Shown: one piece after another, positions 17,520-26,428 of the stretch | Layout: each line of letters begins with the position of its first letter | Numbering within the stretch: the first letter of the stretch is position 1 | DNA from: Vreelandella nanhaiensis | GTDB lineage: Bacteria; Pseudomonadota; Gammaproteobacteria; Pseudomonadales; Halomonadaceae | Length of the DNA stretch: 64,000 bases | Assembly (NCBI RefSeq): GCF_003990185.1 | Contig: NZ_RZHF01000006.1 | Coordinates: forward strand, 217,027-281,026 | Reading direction: 5' to 3' | Made by a program: the position numbers and the translations under genes | The notes under the pieces: model-generated | Databases searched by the model: none | What the model was told of the DNA's origin: nothing | Seen by the model: only the letters and a program-made list of their open reading frames with translations

Positions 17520-17552
17520 ATAAGGGCAAAGCTCATTGAGCTTTGCCCTTAT
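17520..17552. terminator. Bidirectional terminator between convergent sugar-acid operons
   Basis: A perfect 16-bp stem: ATAAGGGCAAAGCTCA (17520-17535) against TGAGCTTTGCCCTTAT (17537-17552). It lies between the end of otnC and the end of the minus-strand operon, and can serve both strands. The T-tract is short on either side. Confidence 0.75.
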
Positions 17553-17597
17553 CGATGATTCCCCGTATCAACGACTATCCTTAATTCATCACCATGG

Positions 17598-18491
17598 TCA
17601 GGATTCAGTGCGCGTCTCAAGCAGGCGAATTAGCTCCGGTACCGCCATAGTCTGATCTTCCACACTTGCATACAGAGCCGCCACAGCGCCGGCCACGCCT
17701 CGCGTTGTGTTAAGCTCATCGGTCATGGTGTGATAGTAGCCAAGGTCTTTATGGGCGTTGGCCACGCTAAAGCGAAACCCCGAAGCATCGCCTGATTCAA
17801 TAAAGGGGCGTAGCCGCTCCAAAACTACGCCGCCCCCACCGCCCTTGCTTAAAACTTCCAGAAAAGCGTGATCATCGATACCCGCTCGCCGGGAAGCTGC
17901 GGTCGCCTCGGCCAATACGGCTGAAAAGCCCAACGATACATAGTTATGCAGCAGCTTAAGGGTGTGCCCTGACCCTACGGCTCCCGCGTGGGTAATAACC
18001 TCAGCGAAGCTTTCGAGTAGCGGGCGCAACGCTTCGAACAGCGTCTCATCTGCGCCGACAATAAGGTTTAATCGCCCCTCTTCTGCTTCTTTGGGGGTGC
18101 GTGTCATCGCCGCGTCGACCAAGTGGCCACCCGCTTCTTCTACCCTGGCGGCGACCTTAGCCGTGGAGCTTGGCAACGAGGTAGAGCAATCCACCACGAT
18201 AGTGCCCTGAGCCAGCCCCTCCAGCACACCATCAGGCTCAAAAAGCACGGCCTCCACCTGGGGCGACCCCGTTACACACAGCAATACCACATCGGCTTTT
18301 TCGGCCACTTCCCGGGCGCTCGAACACGGCACGGCTCCCGCCGCCAGTAGATCATCCACAGGTTGATTTCCAGAGTGGTCAAGAAAGGCTAAGGAATAAC
18401 CCGCGCTGAGAATATTCTTGGCGATGCCGTGGCCCATTAAGCCTACGCCCACCATGCCGATGCGATGCTCTGTACGAACGGATTGATTCAT
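17598..18491 (-). CDS. Beta-hydroxyacid dehydrogenase (GarR/LtnD-like)
   Basis: A 297-residue NAD(P)-dependent dehydrogenase of the 3-hydroxyisobutyrate family. The Rossmann motif is GMVGVGLMGHGIAKNIL and the catalytic lysine lies in SGHTLKLLHNYVSLG. The usual substrate loop DAPVSGG is replaced by DAAMTRTPKEAEEGRL, so the substrate probably differs from the LtnD encoded at the other end of the operon. It could be a tartronate semialdehyde reductase or act on another short hydroxyacid. It is the last gene of the ltnD-otnI-denD-TRAP-aldehyde dehydrogenase operon, with AGGAG before its ATG. Confidence 0.82.
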   Translation of the reverse strand: MNQSVRTEHRIGMVGVGLMGHGIAKNILSAGYSLAFLDHSGNQPVDDLLAAGAVPCSSAREVAEKADVVLLCVTGSPQVEAVLFEPDGVLEGLAQGTIVVDCSTSLPSSTAKVAARVEEAGGHLVDAAMTRTPKEAEEGRLNLIVGADETLFEALRPLLESFAEVITHAGAVGSGHTLKLLHNYVSLGFSAVLAEATAASRRAGIDDHAFLEVLSKGGGGGVVLERLRPFIESGDASGFRFSVANAHKDLGYYHTMTDELNTTRGVAGAVAALYASVEDQTMAVPELIRLLETRTES

Positions 18492-18528
18492 GAATAAGCT
18501 CCTAGCCTAATGTAGTTATGATTTTGTT

Positions 18529-19989
18529 CTAGCCATGGCGAATGGCGACTGTTTTTATCCGTGTATAGCTGCGCAGCCCCTCGAAGCCCTTTTCCCGCCC
18601 GAAGCCCGAGCGCCCGACACCGCCGAAAGGCAGCTCAATGCCGCCGCCCGCGCCATAGTTATTCACAAATACCTGGCCGCTGCGAATGCCTCTTGCCAAG
18701 CGCAATTGACGGCCACCGTCGCGCGTCCAAACACCGGCACACAGCCCGAAATCGGTCGCATTCGCCAGGCGCAGTGCCTGTGCTTCATCGTCAAATATCT
18801 GTACGGCCAGCACAGGGCCAAACAGCTCCTCACGCAGCACCTCATGGTCATCGGGAATGTCTGTAAGCAGATGCGGGACGATGAAATGCCCGGCCGGTGA
18901 GGCATTTTTAGCTAACTTCCCTTTCGCCGCGACTCGAATACCGTCCGCTTCGGCCGTGGCAAGCCGTTTATCAAGCTGCGATTTTTGGCGGGCATTGATC
19001 AGTGGACCGCAGTCAGCGTCCTCCTCGCCCGATGCACACTGCAGCGCCGAGAAGCGTTCTATTAGCCGGTCAGTAAACGCTTGCGATATATCGCGCTGTA
19101 TCAACAGCCGGCTGCCCGCCGAGCAGGTCTGACCTGCATTCTGGACAATTCCACGCACCACTGCTTCGAAAGCCGCATCCAGGTCAGCATCTGCAAAGAC
19201 AATCTGCGGTGACTTGCCACCCAACTCTAACGTGACAGGCACGTGATGCTCCGCCGCGGCCTGTGTTACCCGGGTGCCGGTTACGGGCGAGCCGGTGAAA
19301 GAGAGATGGTCAATACCCGGGTGCGCGGCCAGGGCAGCGCCAGCCTCATGCCCAAGCCCCGGTACCACATTGAGCACCCCCGTCGGCAAGCCGCTAGATA
19401 CCGCCAGCTTTGCCAAACTCAAGACACTCAAACAGGCATCTTCGGCAGGCTTGAGCACTATGGTATTGCCAGCAGCCAGGGCGGCTGCCACGCAGCGGCC
19501 AAAAATCTGGGCCGGGTAATTCCAAGGAATGATCTGGGCGCAGACACCATACGGCTCACGTAGCGTCATGACGGTGTAGCCCTCTTCATAGGGCAGGGTT
19601 TCACCATGTAATTTATCGGCGCCTCCGCCGTAAAAGCGAAAGTAATGTGCGCAGGCTTTAATATCCGCACGCGCCTGGGTTAAGGGTTTACCCGTGTCCA
19701 GGCACTCTAAAGCCGATAGATGCTCATGGTTGGCCTCGATGGCATCGGCAAAACCAAATAGCCAAGCGCTGCGCTGCCTTGCACTCCACTGAGCCCACTC
19801 CCCCAGCTCACCGGCAAAGGCGCGCCGCGCCATGATGACGGCATCATCAACGTGCTCGGTTGTACAGCGGGCAATGTGCGTGACGACCTCTCCACGAGCG
19901 GGTGCCTCTACCGGTAGCGTCGCGTCGGTATCGACCCAGGCATTGCCTATCAACGCCGCTTGGGGTGGAAATTCGGGCAAATCAATCAT
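18529..19989 (-). CDS. NAD(P)-dependent aldehyde dehydrogenase
   Basis: Aldehyde dehydrogenase superfamily member of about 486 residues. The cofactor site shows IIPWNYPAQIFG and NTIVLKPAEDAC. The general base Glu is in TLELGGKSPQIVF, the nucleophile Cys in NAGQTCSAGSRL, and the C-terminal oligomerisation motif is PFGGVGRSGFGREKG. Of two nearby ATGs, the one at 19989 is properly spaced from AAGGAG. It sits six bases after the TRAP permease gene and before the beta-hydroxyacid dehydrogenase. A role in oxidising a tetrose or short hydroxyaldehyde into this pathway is inferred from context only. Confidence 0.88.
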   Translation of the reverse strand: MIDLPEFPPQAALIGNAWVDTDATLPVEAPARGEVVTHIARCTTEHVDDAVIMARRAFAGELGEWAQWSARQRSAWLFGFADAIEANHEHLSALECLDTGKPLTQARADIKACAHYFRFYGGGADKLHGETLPYEEGYTVMTLREPYGVCAQIIPWNYPAQIFGRCVAAALAAGNTIVLKPAEDACLSVLSLAKLAVSSGLPTGVLNVVPGLGHEAGAALAAHPGIDHLSFTGSPVTGTRVTQAAAEHHVPVTLELGGKSPQIVFADADLDAAFEAVVRGIVQNAGQTCSAGSRLLIQRDISQAFTDRLIERFSALQCASGEEDADCGPLINARQKSQLDKRLATAEADGIRVAAKGKLAKNASPAGHFIVPHLLTDIPDDHEVLREELFGPVLAVQIFDDEAQALRLANATDFGLCAGVWTRDGGRQLRLARGIRSGQVFVNNYGAGGGIELPFGGVGRSGFGREKGFEGLRSYTRIKTVAIRHG

Positions 19990-20000
19990 CAACATACTCC

Positions 20001-21275
20001 TTATCCATACAGCAGGTTAACCAGGCCCATGGAGATCCAGGGCATATAGGTAATCGCCAGCAGACACACCAGCACCACCAGCACAAACCGCATTAGCCAG
20101 GGCAGCATCTGATCAATGGAAATCTTCGCCACCGCACATGCGGCAAACAGGTTCACGCCCAGCGGCGGGGTAATCATTCCCAGGGCCAGATTGACCACCA
20201 TGATCAGCCCAAAATGCACCGGATGAACCCCAAACTGTATGGCAATCGGGGTAAGAATCGGGGCCAGTACCAGGATGGCGGCACCAGTCTCAATAAACAT
20301 CCCCACCACAAGAAGCAGCGCATTGACCGCCAGCAAGAAAGCCCAGGGGCTTTCAAATACAGCCGTTACCCAAGCGGCGACGTTGGCCGGGAGACCAGAG
20401 CGGCTAATTAAGAAGCTGAACAACGCTGCGGCCGAGATAATCAGCATCACAGCAGCAGTTGAGATAACACTTTGGCGCAGCACAGGCATCAGGTCGGCAA
20501 GCTTAAGTTCACGGTAGCAAGCGCCGACGACCAGGGCATAAAACACCGCCACCGCCGAGGCCTCGGTGGGCGTAAAAATACCGCCATAGATGCCGCCGAT
20601 GACCACCACTGGCATTAACATCGCCGCCCAGGCGCGCTGGAAGGCTGTCGTGAAACACGTGCGGTCCTGGCTGTCCTGAAGGCCGAAACCACGCAACTTG
20701 CAAAAGACGTACAGAAAAATCAGTAAGGCGAAGCCAATCAAAAACCCGGGGCCAATGCCCGCAATGAATAGCTGGCCAATCGAGGTATCGGTGCTCACCC
20801 CAAATAGAATCAGCGGGATGGAGGGAGGAATCAGCACCCCAAGCTCTGCTGAGGAGGCCTGAATGGACGCTGCCAGGGGCTTGGGGTAACCGTGCTTGAC
20901 CATTGCCGGAATCAGGATCGCGCCAATAGCAAAGGTGGTCGCCACGCTGGAGCCTGACACCGCCGCGAACATCATGCAGGTAAGGACGCAGGTCATCGCC
21001 AGCCCCCCCTGGACGCCGCCCACAATCGACTTGGCCAGATCAACCAGTCGGTTGGAGATGCCACCGGCCGCCATCAGGTTTCCTGCCAGGATAAAAAAAG
21101 GAATCGCCATCAGCGGGAAGTTATCCAGCCCTACAAACAATTGCTGGGGCACCATCACCAAAGGAAAACGTGAGAAAAACTCAATACCGATGATCGATGC
21201 CAGCAAAATGGAGATCGCGATCGGCACGCCGGTGGCGAACAAAATCAATAGCGAAAGACCAATGGCGAGGTTCAT
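20001..21275 (-). CDS. dctM: TRAP transporter large permease (DctM)
   Basis: A 424-residue permease with about 12 hydrophobic segments. DctM hallmarks are FFILAGNLMAAGGIS, the conserved AAVSGSSVATTFAIGAILIPAM stretch and the PTEASAVAVFYALVVG repeat. It uses the Na+ gradient with the DctQ and DctP partners. It overlaps dctQ by four bases. Its place between denD and the aldehyde dehydrogenase suggests erythronate, threonate or a related hydroxyacid as cargo. Confidence 0.93.
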   Translation of the reverse strand: MNLAIGLSLLILFATGVPIAISILLASIIGIEFFSRFPLVMVPQQLFVGLDNFPLMAIPFFILAGNLMAAGGISNRLVDLAKSIVGGVQGGLAMTCVLTCMMFAAVSGSSVATTFAIGAILIPAMVKHGYPKPLAASIQASSAELGVLIPPSIPLILFGVSTDTSIGQLFIAGIGPGFLIGFALLIFLYVFCKLRGFGLQDSQDRTCFTTAFQRAWAAMLMPVVVIGGIYGGIFTPTEASAVAVFYALVVGACYRELKLADLMPVLRQSVISTAAVMLIISAAALFSFLISRSGLPANVAAWVTAVFESPWAFLLAVNALLLVVGMFIETGAAILVLAPILTPIAIQFGVHPVHFGLIMVVNLALGMITPPLGVNLFAACAVAKISIDQMLPWLMRFVLVVLVCLLAITYMPWISMGLVNLLYG

Positions 21276-21868
21276 AAGCGAGACTCTTTATGAGTAGTAA
21301 CGGGAACCTCGGATGAGCTTCCTGAGGATGGCGTATCGGGCATGGCTACCACCTCCGGTTCCGCTGCCTCATCGTGCATCGGCCCCAGGGCCTCAAGGCC
21401 GCAGCTTTGGGCCAACAGCCGCGCCATGACAGCCAGCATCGCAAAGGCGCTGCCTGCCGGAATGGCCGCGTATGCCCAGGCCATCGAGACCTCCAGGGCT
21501 GACAGCGTCTGGTTGCTGACCCGCTGGGTCATTTGAATGCCGTAGTACACCAATACAGAGAGCACCAGAAGGCAACACAGTCCGATAAACCACTCAAGCG
21601 CCAGCAGCGTGGGCTTGGGCACGAGCTTGTAGATCACCTCCACGGCCATCATGAAGCCGCCGCGGAACGTGGCAGCCGCCGCCATAAACACACACCAGAT
21701 CATCGTCGCCCGTGACAGCGTCTCCGACCAGGTTGAGGGCGCATTGAAGAGAAATCGCGTGAGCACTTGATAGAACCCCAGCGACACTGAAACGATCAAC
21801 ATCAGAATAGCGATCGTGAGTGCCAACCGAGTCAATACATGTTCGACACGCAGAAACCAGGACACCAT
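21272..21868 (-). CDS. dctQ: TRAP transporter small permease (DctQ)
   Basis: A 198-residue protein with four membrane segments in the first 150 residues and the DctQ-type phrase FYQVLTRFLFNAPSTWSETL. A polar, acidic C-terminal tail of about 40 residues (EAAEPEVVAMPD) follows. GAGGTG precedes the ATG. It is translated before DctM with a four-base overlap and forms the membrane complex with it. Confidence 0.92.
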   Translation of the reverse strand: MVSWFLRVEHVLTRLALTIAILMLIVSVSLGFYQVLTRFLFNAPSTWSETLSRATMIWCVFMAAAATFRGGFMMAVEVIYKLVPKPTLLALEWFIGLCCLLVLSVLVYYGIQMTQRVSNQTLSALEVSMAWAYAAIPAGSAFAMLAVMARLLAQSCGLEALGPMHDEAAEPEVVAMPDTPSSGSSSEVPVTTHKESRL

Positions 21869-21927
21869 GAGTCACCTCATCCGCCAGGTAATAGGAAGGT
21901 GGCGCCCAGAGGCGCCACGGGATGGGC

Positions 21928-22929
21928 TCAGCAGCTGCTATTGCGAATGCGCTCTAGCATCTCATCGCCATACTGCTCGATAAAACTAGCGTGAATGGCC
22001 TCTACCGCCTCCTGGAACGGTGCAGGATCAATGTTATCGGTGACCGTCATACCTTGCTCTTGCAGGAATGCTACCCCCTCCTCTTCCAAGCGTGACACCT
22101 CAGCACGAGTAGCTTCGGTAGCGGCTTGGGCAGCTTCATCAAACCAGGCGCGCTCCTCCTCGCTCAGTCCATCAATCAGAACCGGCGAGCCGAGCAGAAT
22201 AGCCGGTGAATAGACGTGACCGGTCAGCGATAGTTGGTCCTGAACCTCGTAGAGGTTCGCGGCCACAATCACCGCAATGGGGTTTTCCTGGCCGTCCACC
22301 GTACCCTGCTGAAGGGCGGTAAACAGCTCCGGCATGGCCATGGGCGTCGGGCTTGCCCCTAACCCTTCAAAGGCCTGCTGGTGGATACGGTTCTCCATGG
22401 TGCGGATTTTCAGACCACGAACATCCTCGGGCTTTTCAATGGCTTTTTGGCTATTGGTGATATGGCGAAAACCGTTTTCCGACCAGGACAGGCCAACCAG
22501 GTCGTGGTCGTCCATCTTATCGAGCAGCTCCTGGCCGATCTCACCATCAAGCACACAGCGGGCCTGCTCATAGCTGGTAAACAAGAATGGCAGATCGAGG
22601 ACATAGGTCTCCGGAACAAAGTTACCCAGCGGCCCGGTGGAGGTGATCACCACATCGACGGTGCCGATCTGCAGTCCTTCGATCATGGCCCGCTCTCCAC
22701 CCAGCGAGCCACTGGGGTGATCCGTCACGGTAAAGGCACCGTCAGAGAGGCGTTCGAGGGTCTCTTTAAAGGCCTTGGAACCAGCGCCGTAGTGAGAGTT
22801 GCTGGAGATGGCGTAGCCCACGCTGACTTCTGTCGCGGCCTGGGCCTGAAATGCCAGGCCCGCCAGGGCCAGAGTGGTAGCAGTGCCGATGGCGGTCGCA
22901 AGCGTACGCCGAGCGAAACGAGTGGTCAT
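21928..22929 (-). CDS. dctP: TRAP transporter substrate-binding protein (DctP)
   Basis: Periplasmic solute receptor of 333 residues with an N-terminal signal peptide (about residues 1-30, ending AFQAQA-AT). It has the TRAP receptor pattern: substrate-contact Arg in GLKIRTMENRIHQQAFEGLG and LFTALQQGTVDGQENPIAV. AGGAG precedes the ATG at 22929; in-frame codons further upstream lie in the intergenic region after denD and are rejected. It is the first of the three transporter genes. The cargo is probably a four-carbon sugar acid from the neighbouring ltnD and denD. Confidence 0.92.
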   Translation of the reverse strand: MTTRFARRTLATAIGTATTLALAGLAFQAQAATEVSVGYAISSNSHYGAGSKAFKETLERLSDGAFTVTDHPSGSLGGERAMIEGLQIGTVDVVITSTGPLGNFVPETYVLDLPFLFTSYEQARCVLDGEIGQELLDKMDDHDLVGLSWSENGFRHITNSQKAIEKPEDVRGLKIRTMENRIHQQAFEGLGASPTPMAMPELFTALQQGTVDGQENPIAVIVAANLYEVQDQLSLTGHVYSPAILLGSPVLIDGLSEEERAWFDEAAQAATEATRAEVSRLEEEGVAFLQEQGMTVTDNIDPAPFQEAVEAIHASFIEQYGDEMLERIRNSSC

Positions 22930-23014
22930 GGTGATACTCCTGATTGTATTTATTAGTAAGAACGACTGGGGTAGTAGCCCCTTATTGCTCGCCCGCCAGG
23001 CAGGCGAAGATTCA

Positions 23015-23977
23015 TTAGCGATGCTCTGCCACATAGGCATCGATAATCTGCTTGAAGTCCCGGTCCCCGACAAAACCCAGCTGGTTCGCTTTAGCGGTTT
23101 CAAAGCGAGCAGGCCAGCTAGCCACCAAAGGTTCAATGCGCGCATCGGGTTCATGGCGTACACGTGCTACGGCTTCAGCGCCTGCCACCTCACGCAACGC
23201 CTCCAGCATCTCAGCAACATGGGTGGTGATACCCGGTAGGATGAACGCGCGGAATTTACCCAGCGCCTCTTCCTGCACTTCAGCGCCATGTACCAGCGCT
23301 TCAATCACCTTATCCGGCGACATCACAAATAGCGCCTGATCCAACGGCACGGGGCAAATGGCCTCTTCTCCGTTTAAGGGTTCGCGTAGAATGCTGGACG
23401 CAAAGCTGGAAGCCGCGGCGTTGGGCCGCCCCGGGCGAATCACAATGGTCGGCAAACGCAGTACCCTGCCGTCAATCAGGCCTCTTCGGCTGTAGTCGTT
23501 GATTAAGAACTCGCACATCGCTTTTTGTGTGCCGTAGGACGTTTGCGGCTGCAAAGCCGTCATGTCATCCAACACATCGGGCAGATCCCCGCCGTAAGCC
23601 GCCACAGAGCTTGCCATGACCAGGCGAGTCTTATTCAAACGACGGGTACGGCAACCTTCCAGCAGGGCGCGAGTGGCATCAAAATTGACCGCCATCCCTA
23701 GATCCAGATCAGCTTCAGCCGCGGAGCTGACCACCGCTGCCAAGTGGAAGATGACATCGGGCTTTCGATCAAGCACACCGTCGAGCGCATTCGGAGCAGT
23801 AATATCCACGGCATCGTTGTGGATCGTTATATCAGGCGCGTCGGGTACGGCGGCCTGGGTTTGATCGACCAAGGTTAAATGCGTGATCGGCTGACCGCAC
23901 AACTCTTTACGGCTAATCAGTCGATGTAAAAGACGCTGACCCAGAAAACCGGCGGCGCCTGTTATTAAGATATGCAT
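23015..23977 (-). CDS. denD: D-erythronate dehydrogenase DenD
   Basis: Extended short-chain dehydrogenase/epimerase-fold protein that oxidises D-erythronate to the 2-oxo acid with NAD+. The cofactor loop is ITGAAGFLGQRLL at the N-terminus, catalytic Ser is in VMASSVAAYGG, and the Tyr-Lys pair is in TSYGTQKAMCEFLIND. The length of 320 residues fits. It lies directly downstream of otnI, as in the published erythronate operons. GAGGA precedes the ATG. The alternative, a generic nucleotide-sugar epimerase, is unlikely in this context. Confidence 0.88.
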   Translation of the reverse strand: MHILITGAAGFLGQRLLHRLISRKELCGQPITHLTLVDQTQAAVPDAPDITIHNDAVDITAPNALDGVLDRKPDVIFHLAAVVSSAAEADLDLGMAVNFDATRALLEGCRTRRLNKTRLVMASSVAAYGGDLPDVLDDMTALQPQTSYGTQKAMCEFLINDYSRRGLIDGRVLRLPTIVIRPGRPNAAASSFASSILREPLNGEEAICPVPLDQALFVMSPDKVIEALVHGAEVQEEALGKFRAFILPGITTHVAEMLEALREVAGAEAVARVRHEPDARIEPLVASWPARFETAKANQLGFVGDRDFKQIIDAYVAEHR

Positions 23978-24075
23978 GATTAAGGTGTCCTCGCTTTATT
24001 GTAGGTTGTTAGCGCTTGAGACTATTTTCTCGCTACCCGTTACTCGCTATCCATTACCCGCTCTTCGTTACAAAT

Positions 24076-24870
24076 TCAGGGGCACAGACCATAATTTCGC
24101 CCCCAGCTTAGACCTTGGCGCGTATCGCCGGCTGGTCTATATTCGCAGCCAACCCAACCGCTATAGCCCAGCGTTTCGAGCTTGGCAAACAGCGCCGGAT
24201 AATTGACCTCGCCAACATCAGGCTCATGCCGTTCAGGCACTCCCGCCACTTGAACATGACCGATAGCACTAAACTGCCGCTCAAGATGGCGAATGAGATC
24301 CCCTTCCATAATCTGGCAATGGTAAAGATCAAACTGTAGCTTCAGATTGTTCGCTCCCAGCTCTTTCAATACCGCCATGGCTTGTACCTGTCTCGACAAG
24401 AAGTAATTGGGCATATCACGGGTATTGATAGGCTCGATTAATATCTCCTTGCCCAGTTTGGCGGCCTCATTAGTGGCATAACGCAGGTTACGCAGGTAGG
24501 TAGCCTGATGATCAGCTTGGGTCGTGTCATCGGCATCCTCAGGTAGTAACCCGGCCATGGCGTGAACGCGGGGGCAATTCAGCATCTCGGCATAACGTAA
24601 CGCCTCAACGACCGAATCACGAAACTCAGCTTCGTGCCCAGGCAAGCTGGCAAGCCCTCTTTCACCTGACTCCCAATCACCCGGCGGCAGATTAAACAGC
24701 ACTTGCTCCAACTGTGTTTCTTCAAGCGCCTGACGCAGTTCCTTAGCGCTATAGGCGTAGGGAAACAGGTATTCAACCCCTTTAAACCCTGCATTTGCAG
24801 CCGCCGAAAAACGGTCCATAAAGTCGTGCTCGTTAAACAGCATGCTAAGGTTGGCGGCTAATCGAATCAT
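24076..24870 (-). CDS. otnI: 2-oxo-tetronate isomerase OtnI
   Basis: Hydroxypyruvate-isomerase-family TIM barrel of 264 residues. It isomerises 2-oxo-tetronate to 3-oxo-tetronate, joining the DenD and LtnD products to OtnK. Family stretches are [20 protein letters not shown], the metal or catalytic Glu in [37 protein letters not shown] and the C-terminal [10 protein letters not shown] with the second Glu. GAGG lies before the ATG. It is flanked by denD downstream and the otnK-otnC scar upstream. Confidence 0.9.
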   Translation of the reverse strand: MIRLAANLSMLFNEHDFMDRFSAAANAGFKGVEYLFPYAYSAKELRQALEETQLEQVLFNLPPGDWESGERGLASLPGHEAEFRDSVVEALRYAEMLNCPRVHAMAGLLPEDADDTTQADHQATYLRNLRYATNEAAKLGKEILIEPINTRDMPNYFLSRQVQAMAVLKELGANNLKLQFDLYHCQIMEGDLIRHLERQFSAIGHVQVAGVPERHEPDVGEVNYPALFAKLETLGYSGWVGCEYRPAGDTRQGLSWGRNYGLCP

Positions 24871-24905
24871 GACGTATCGGTACCTCTTTTTTGTCGCAAT
24901 GCGGA

Positions 24906-25338
24906 CTAATCCCAGGGAAATTGCGCCTTAGGTTCCACGATTTGTTCAGGCGTTAATCCTCGCGGGTTTTCGCCGTGTAATTGCAAGAAAAGTTTGGTCG
25001 TATCTATGCATGAACAGCACCTTAGTGGGCTTATTGCCGCTAAGCAGGTGGCGGTCGTTGTCATTCAGATGGGAAATCCGCAATGGGCCTACTCGGGCCA
25101 GGCAGGCGTGCGTAGACGTTATCAAGCAATTGCCATCCTCCAAACACACACTGACATTGCCGCTGGAGTTCATGACTTGACCGGCTTTCACTCTCTTTGA
25201 GTCTGAAGAGGTATAGATCAGTACGGAGACGTTTTGCTCTAAATGTTCAAGAGCGAAGACCAGCACGCCCTCATGCTGTGTATCACTTGCCGCAGGCTGC
25301 AAGCGACCCAGTTCGGCGATACCCTGCATAATGCCCAT
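24906..25338 (-). pseudogene. Fused scar of otnK and otnC
   Basis: Reading leftwards from 25338, the sequence encodes pieces that match the intact OtnK and OtnC of this window. AELGRLQPAASDT and EHLEQNVSVLIYTSSDSKRV come from OtnK (compare EIAEPGRLQPASGST and ERLEKNAPVLIYASADPEKV). NSSGNVSVCLEDG and ISHLNDNDRHLLSGNKPTK come from OtnC. After an internal deletion and a shift of frame, GENPRGLTPEQ and a terminal FPWD-stop match the OtnC end GENPRALTPEQ...FPRD. The N-terminal half of OtnK, the OtnK/OtnC junction and the OtnC metal site are gone. A 130-codon frame (24946-25338) runs through it but cannot encode a working enzyme. Its place between ltnD and otnI is where otnK-otnC lie in complete operons. 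Confidence 0.9.
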
Positions 25339-25340
25339 GC

Positions 25341-26273
25341 TTAGGTTCCCTGAGCATCGTTAGCCGCTTCAGGCAACGTAATACCTGATAGCCGCTGGTA
25401 GACTTTGATAACGGCGGAATCATCCTCTCGACCAAAGCCTGCCCCACTGGCCGAGGTAAACTGCTGCAGCGCGCTGGCGGCAACCGGCGTTGCCATCGAA
25501 AGCTCGCGCCCGGTCTGATGCACGATATTGAGGTCTTTAATAAAGATATCCACCGCCGAAAGCGGCGTGTAGTCGCCACTCAGAATATGCGGCACACGGT
25601 TCTCAAACATCCATGAGTTGCCCGCTGAGTGGGTAATCACCTCAAAAATGACCTCGGGATCCAGCCCCATCCGGATACCCAGTGCCATAGCTTCAGCAGC
25701 CGTCGCGATATGTACGCCTGCAAGCAATTGATTTACCAGCTTCATACTTGACCCGACGCCAGGGGCATCGCCTAGGCGATAGACATTGGCCGCCATGGTA
25801 TCAAGCACTGGTTGGGCTTTAGTAAACGCCTCAGGCGCCCCGGAAGCCATCACCGATAATTCACCGCTTTTTGCTTTCGCAGCGCCCCCGCTAATCGGCG
25901 CATCCAACATCAGTAAATTTGCTGCTGCCAAGCGCTCACTGAGCGTTCTTGCCTGGCTAGGTGCGATGGTCGCACACTGGATAATCAGGCTATCAGGGGC
26001 TAGATGCGCAGCCACGCCCTGATCTCCAAATAGCACCTGCTCAACCTGATTACCGTTCACAACCACGACCAGCACAACATCACAGTGAGAAAGTTCTGCA
26101 GGCGTTGCGACACTGCACCCACCAGAGGCGACAAAAGAAGCGCGAGCTTCATCAGAAATATCGCAACCAACAACATCAAGCCCTGTTTGCGAAAGGCTGC
26201 GCGCTATTCCCATGCCCATAGCACCAAGGCCGATAACGCCAATATGAAGAAGTTGTTCACTCTGGCTGCTCAC
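25341..26273 (-). CDS. ltnD: L-threonate dehydrogenase LtnD
   Basis: NAD-dependent dehydrogenase of the beta-hydroxyacid family that oxidises L-threonate to 2-oxo-L-threonate. It has the Rossmann motif IGVIGLGAMGMGIARSL, the substrate loop DAPISGGAAKAKSGELS and the catalytic Lys in GSSMKLVNQLLAGVH. The tail GREDDSAVIKVYQRLSG is typical of the LtnD group. The start is GTG: the one at 26273 has GAGG at correct spacing, and another GTG lies at 26288. It is the first gene of the minus-strand operon, divergent from a LacI regulator, with the otnK-otnC scar three bases downstream. Confidence 0.87.
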   Translation of the reverse strand: MSSQSEQLLHIGVIGLGAMGMGIARSLSQTGLDVVGCDISDEARASFVASGGCSVATPAELSHCDVVLVVVVNGNQVEQVLFGDQGVAAHLAPDSLIIQCATIAPSQARTLSERLAAANLLMLDAPISGGAAKAKSGELSVMASGAPEAFTKAQPVLDTMAANVYRLGDAPGVGSSMKLVNQLLAGVHIATAAEAMALGIRMGLDPEVIFEVITHSAGNSWMFENRVPHILSGDYTPLSAVDIFIKDLNIVHQTGRELSMATPVAASALQQFTSASGAGFGREDDSAVIKVYQRLSGITLPEAANDAQGT

Positions 26274-26342
26274 CTGGTGATACCTCACTTAGTTGTTGTT
26301 ATTCGTTATCGTCGCGGTGTTTGATCATCAATTAACCATCAA

Positions 26343-26372
26343 ATGGTAGCGCTGTCATGATAGCGCTACCAT
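26343..26372. promoter_or_regulatory. Two tandem LacI-family operators
   Basis: ATGGTAGCGCTGTCAT (26343-26358) and ATGATAGCGCTACCAT (26357-26372) each resemble the 16-bp LacI/GalR palindrome with a central GC step. Together they form an inverted repeat with 11-base perfect arms (ATGGTAGCGCT / AGCGCTACCAT) and an 8-base spacer. The location between ltnD and the lacI-type gene suits control of both transcripts. Confidence 0.7.
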
Positions 26373-26428
26373 TACTTCTAGATTACTCTCTGCGTATCGA
26401 CAAGTTGAACATCAAGGACGTGTGACTA

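Noticed and set aside
22381..22956. Plus-strand frame over the TRAP receptor gene
   Set aside because: Shadow of dctP; runs through its start region and signal peptide.
24946..25338. A 130-codon frame as a novel small gene
   Set aside because: Its pieces match OtnK and then OtnC with large deletions, and the true OtnC end continues in another frame to 24906, so it is a fusion scar.
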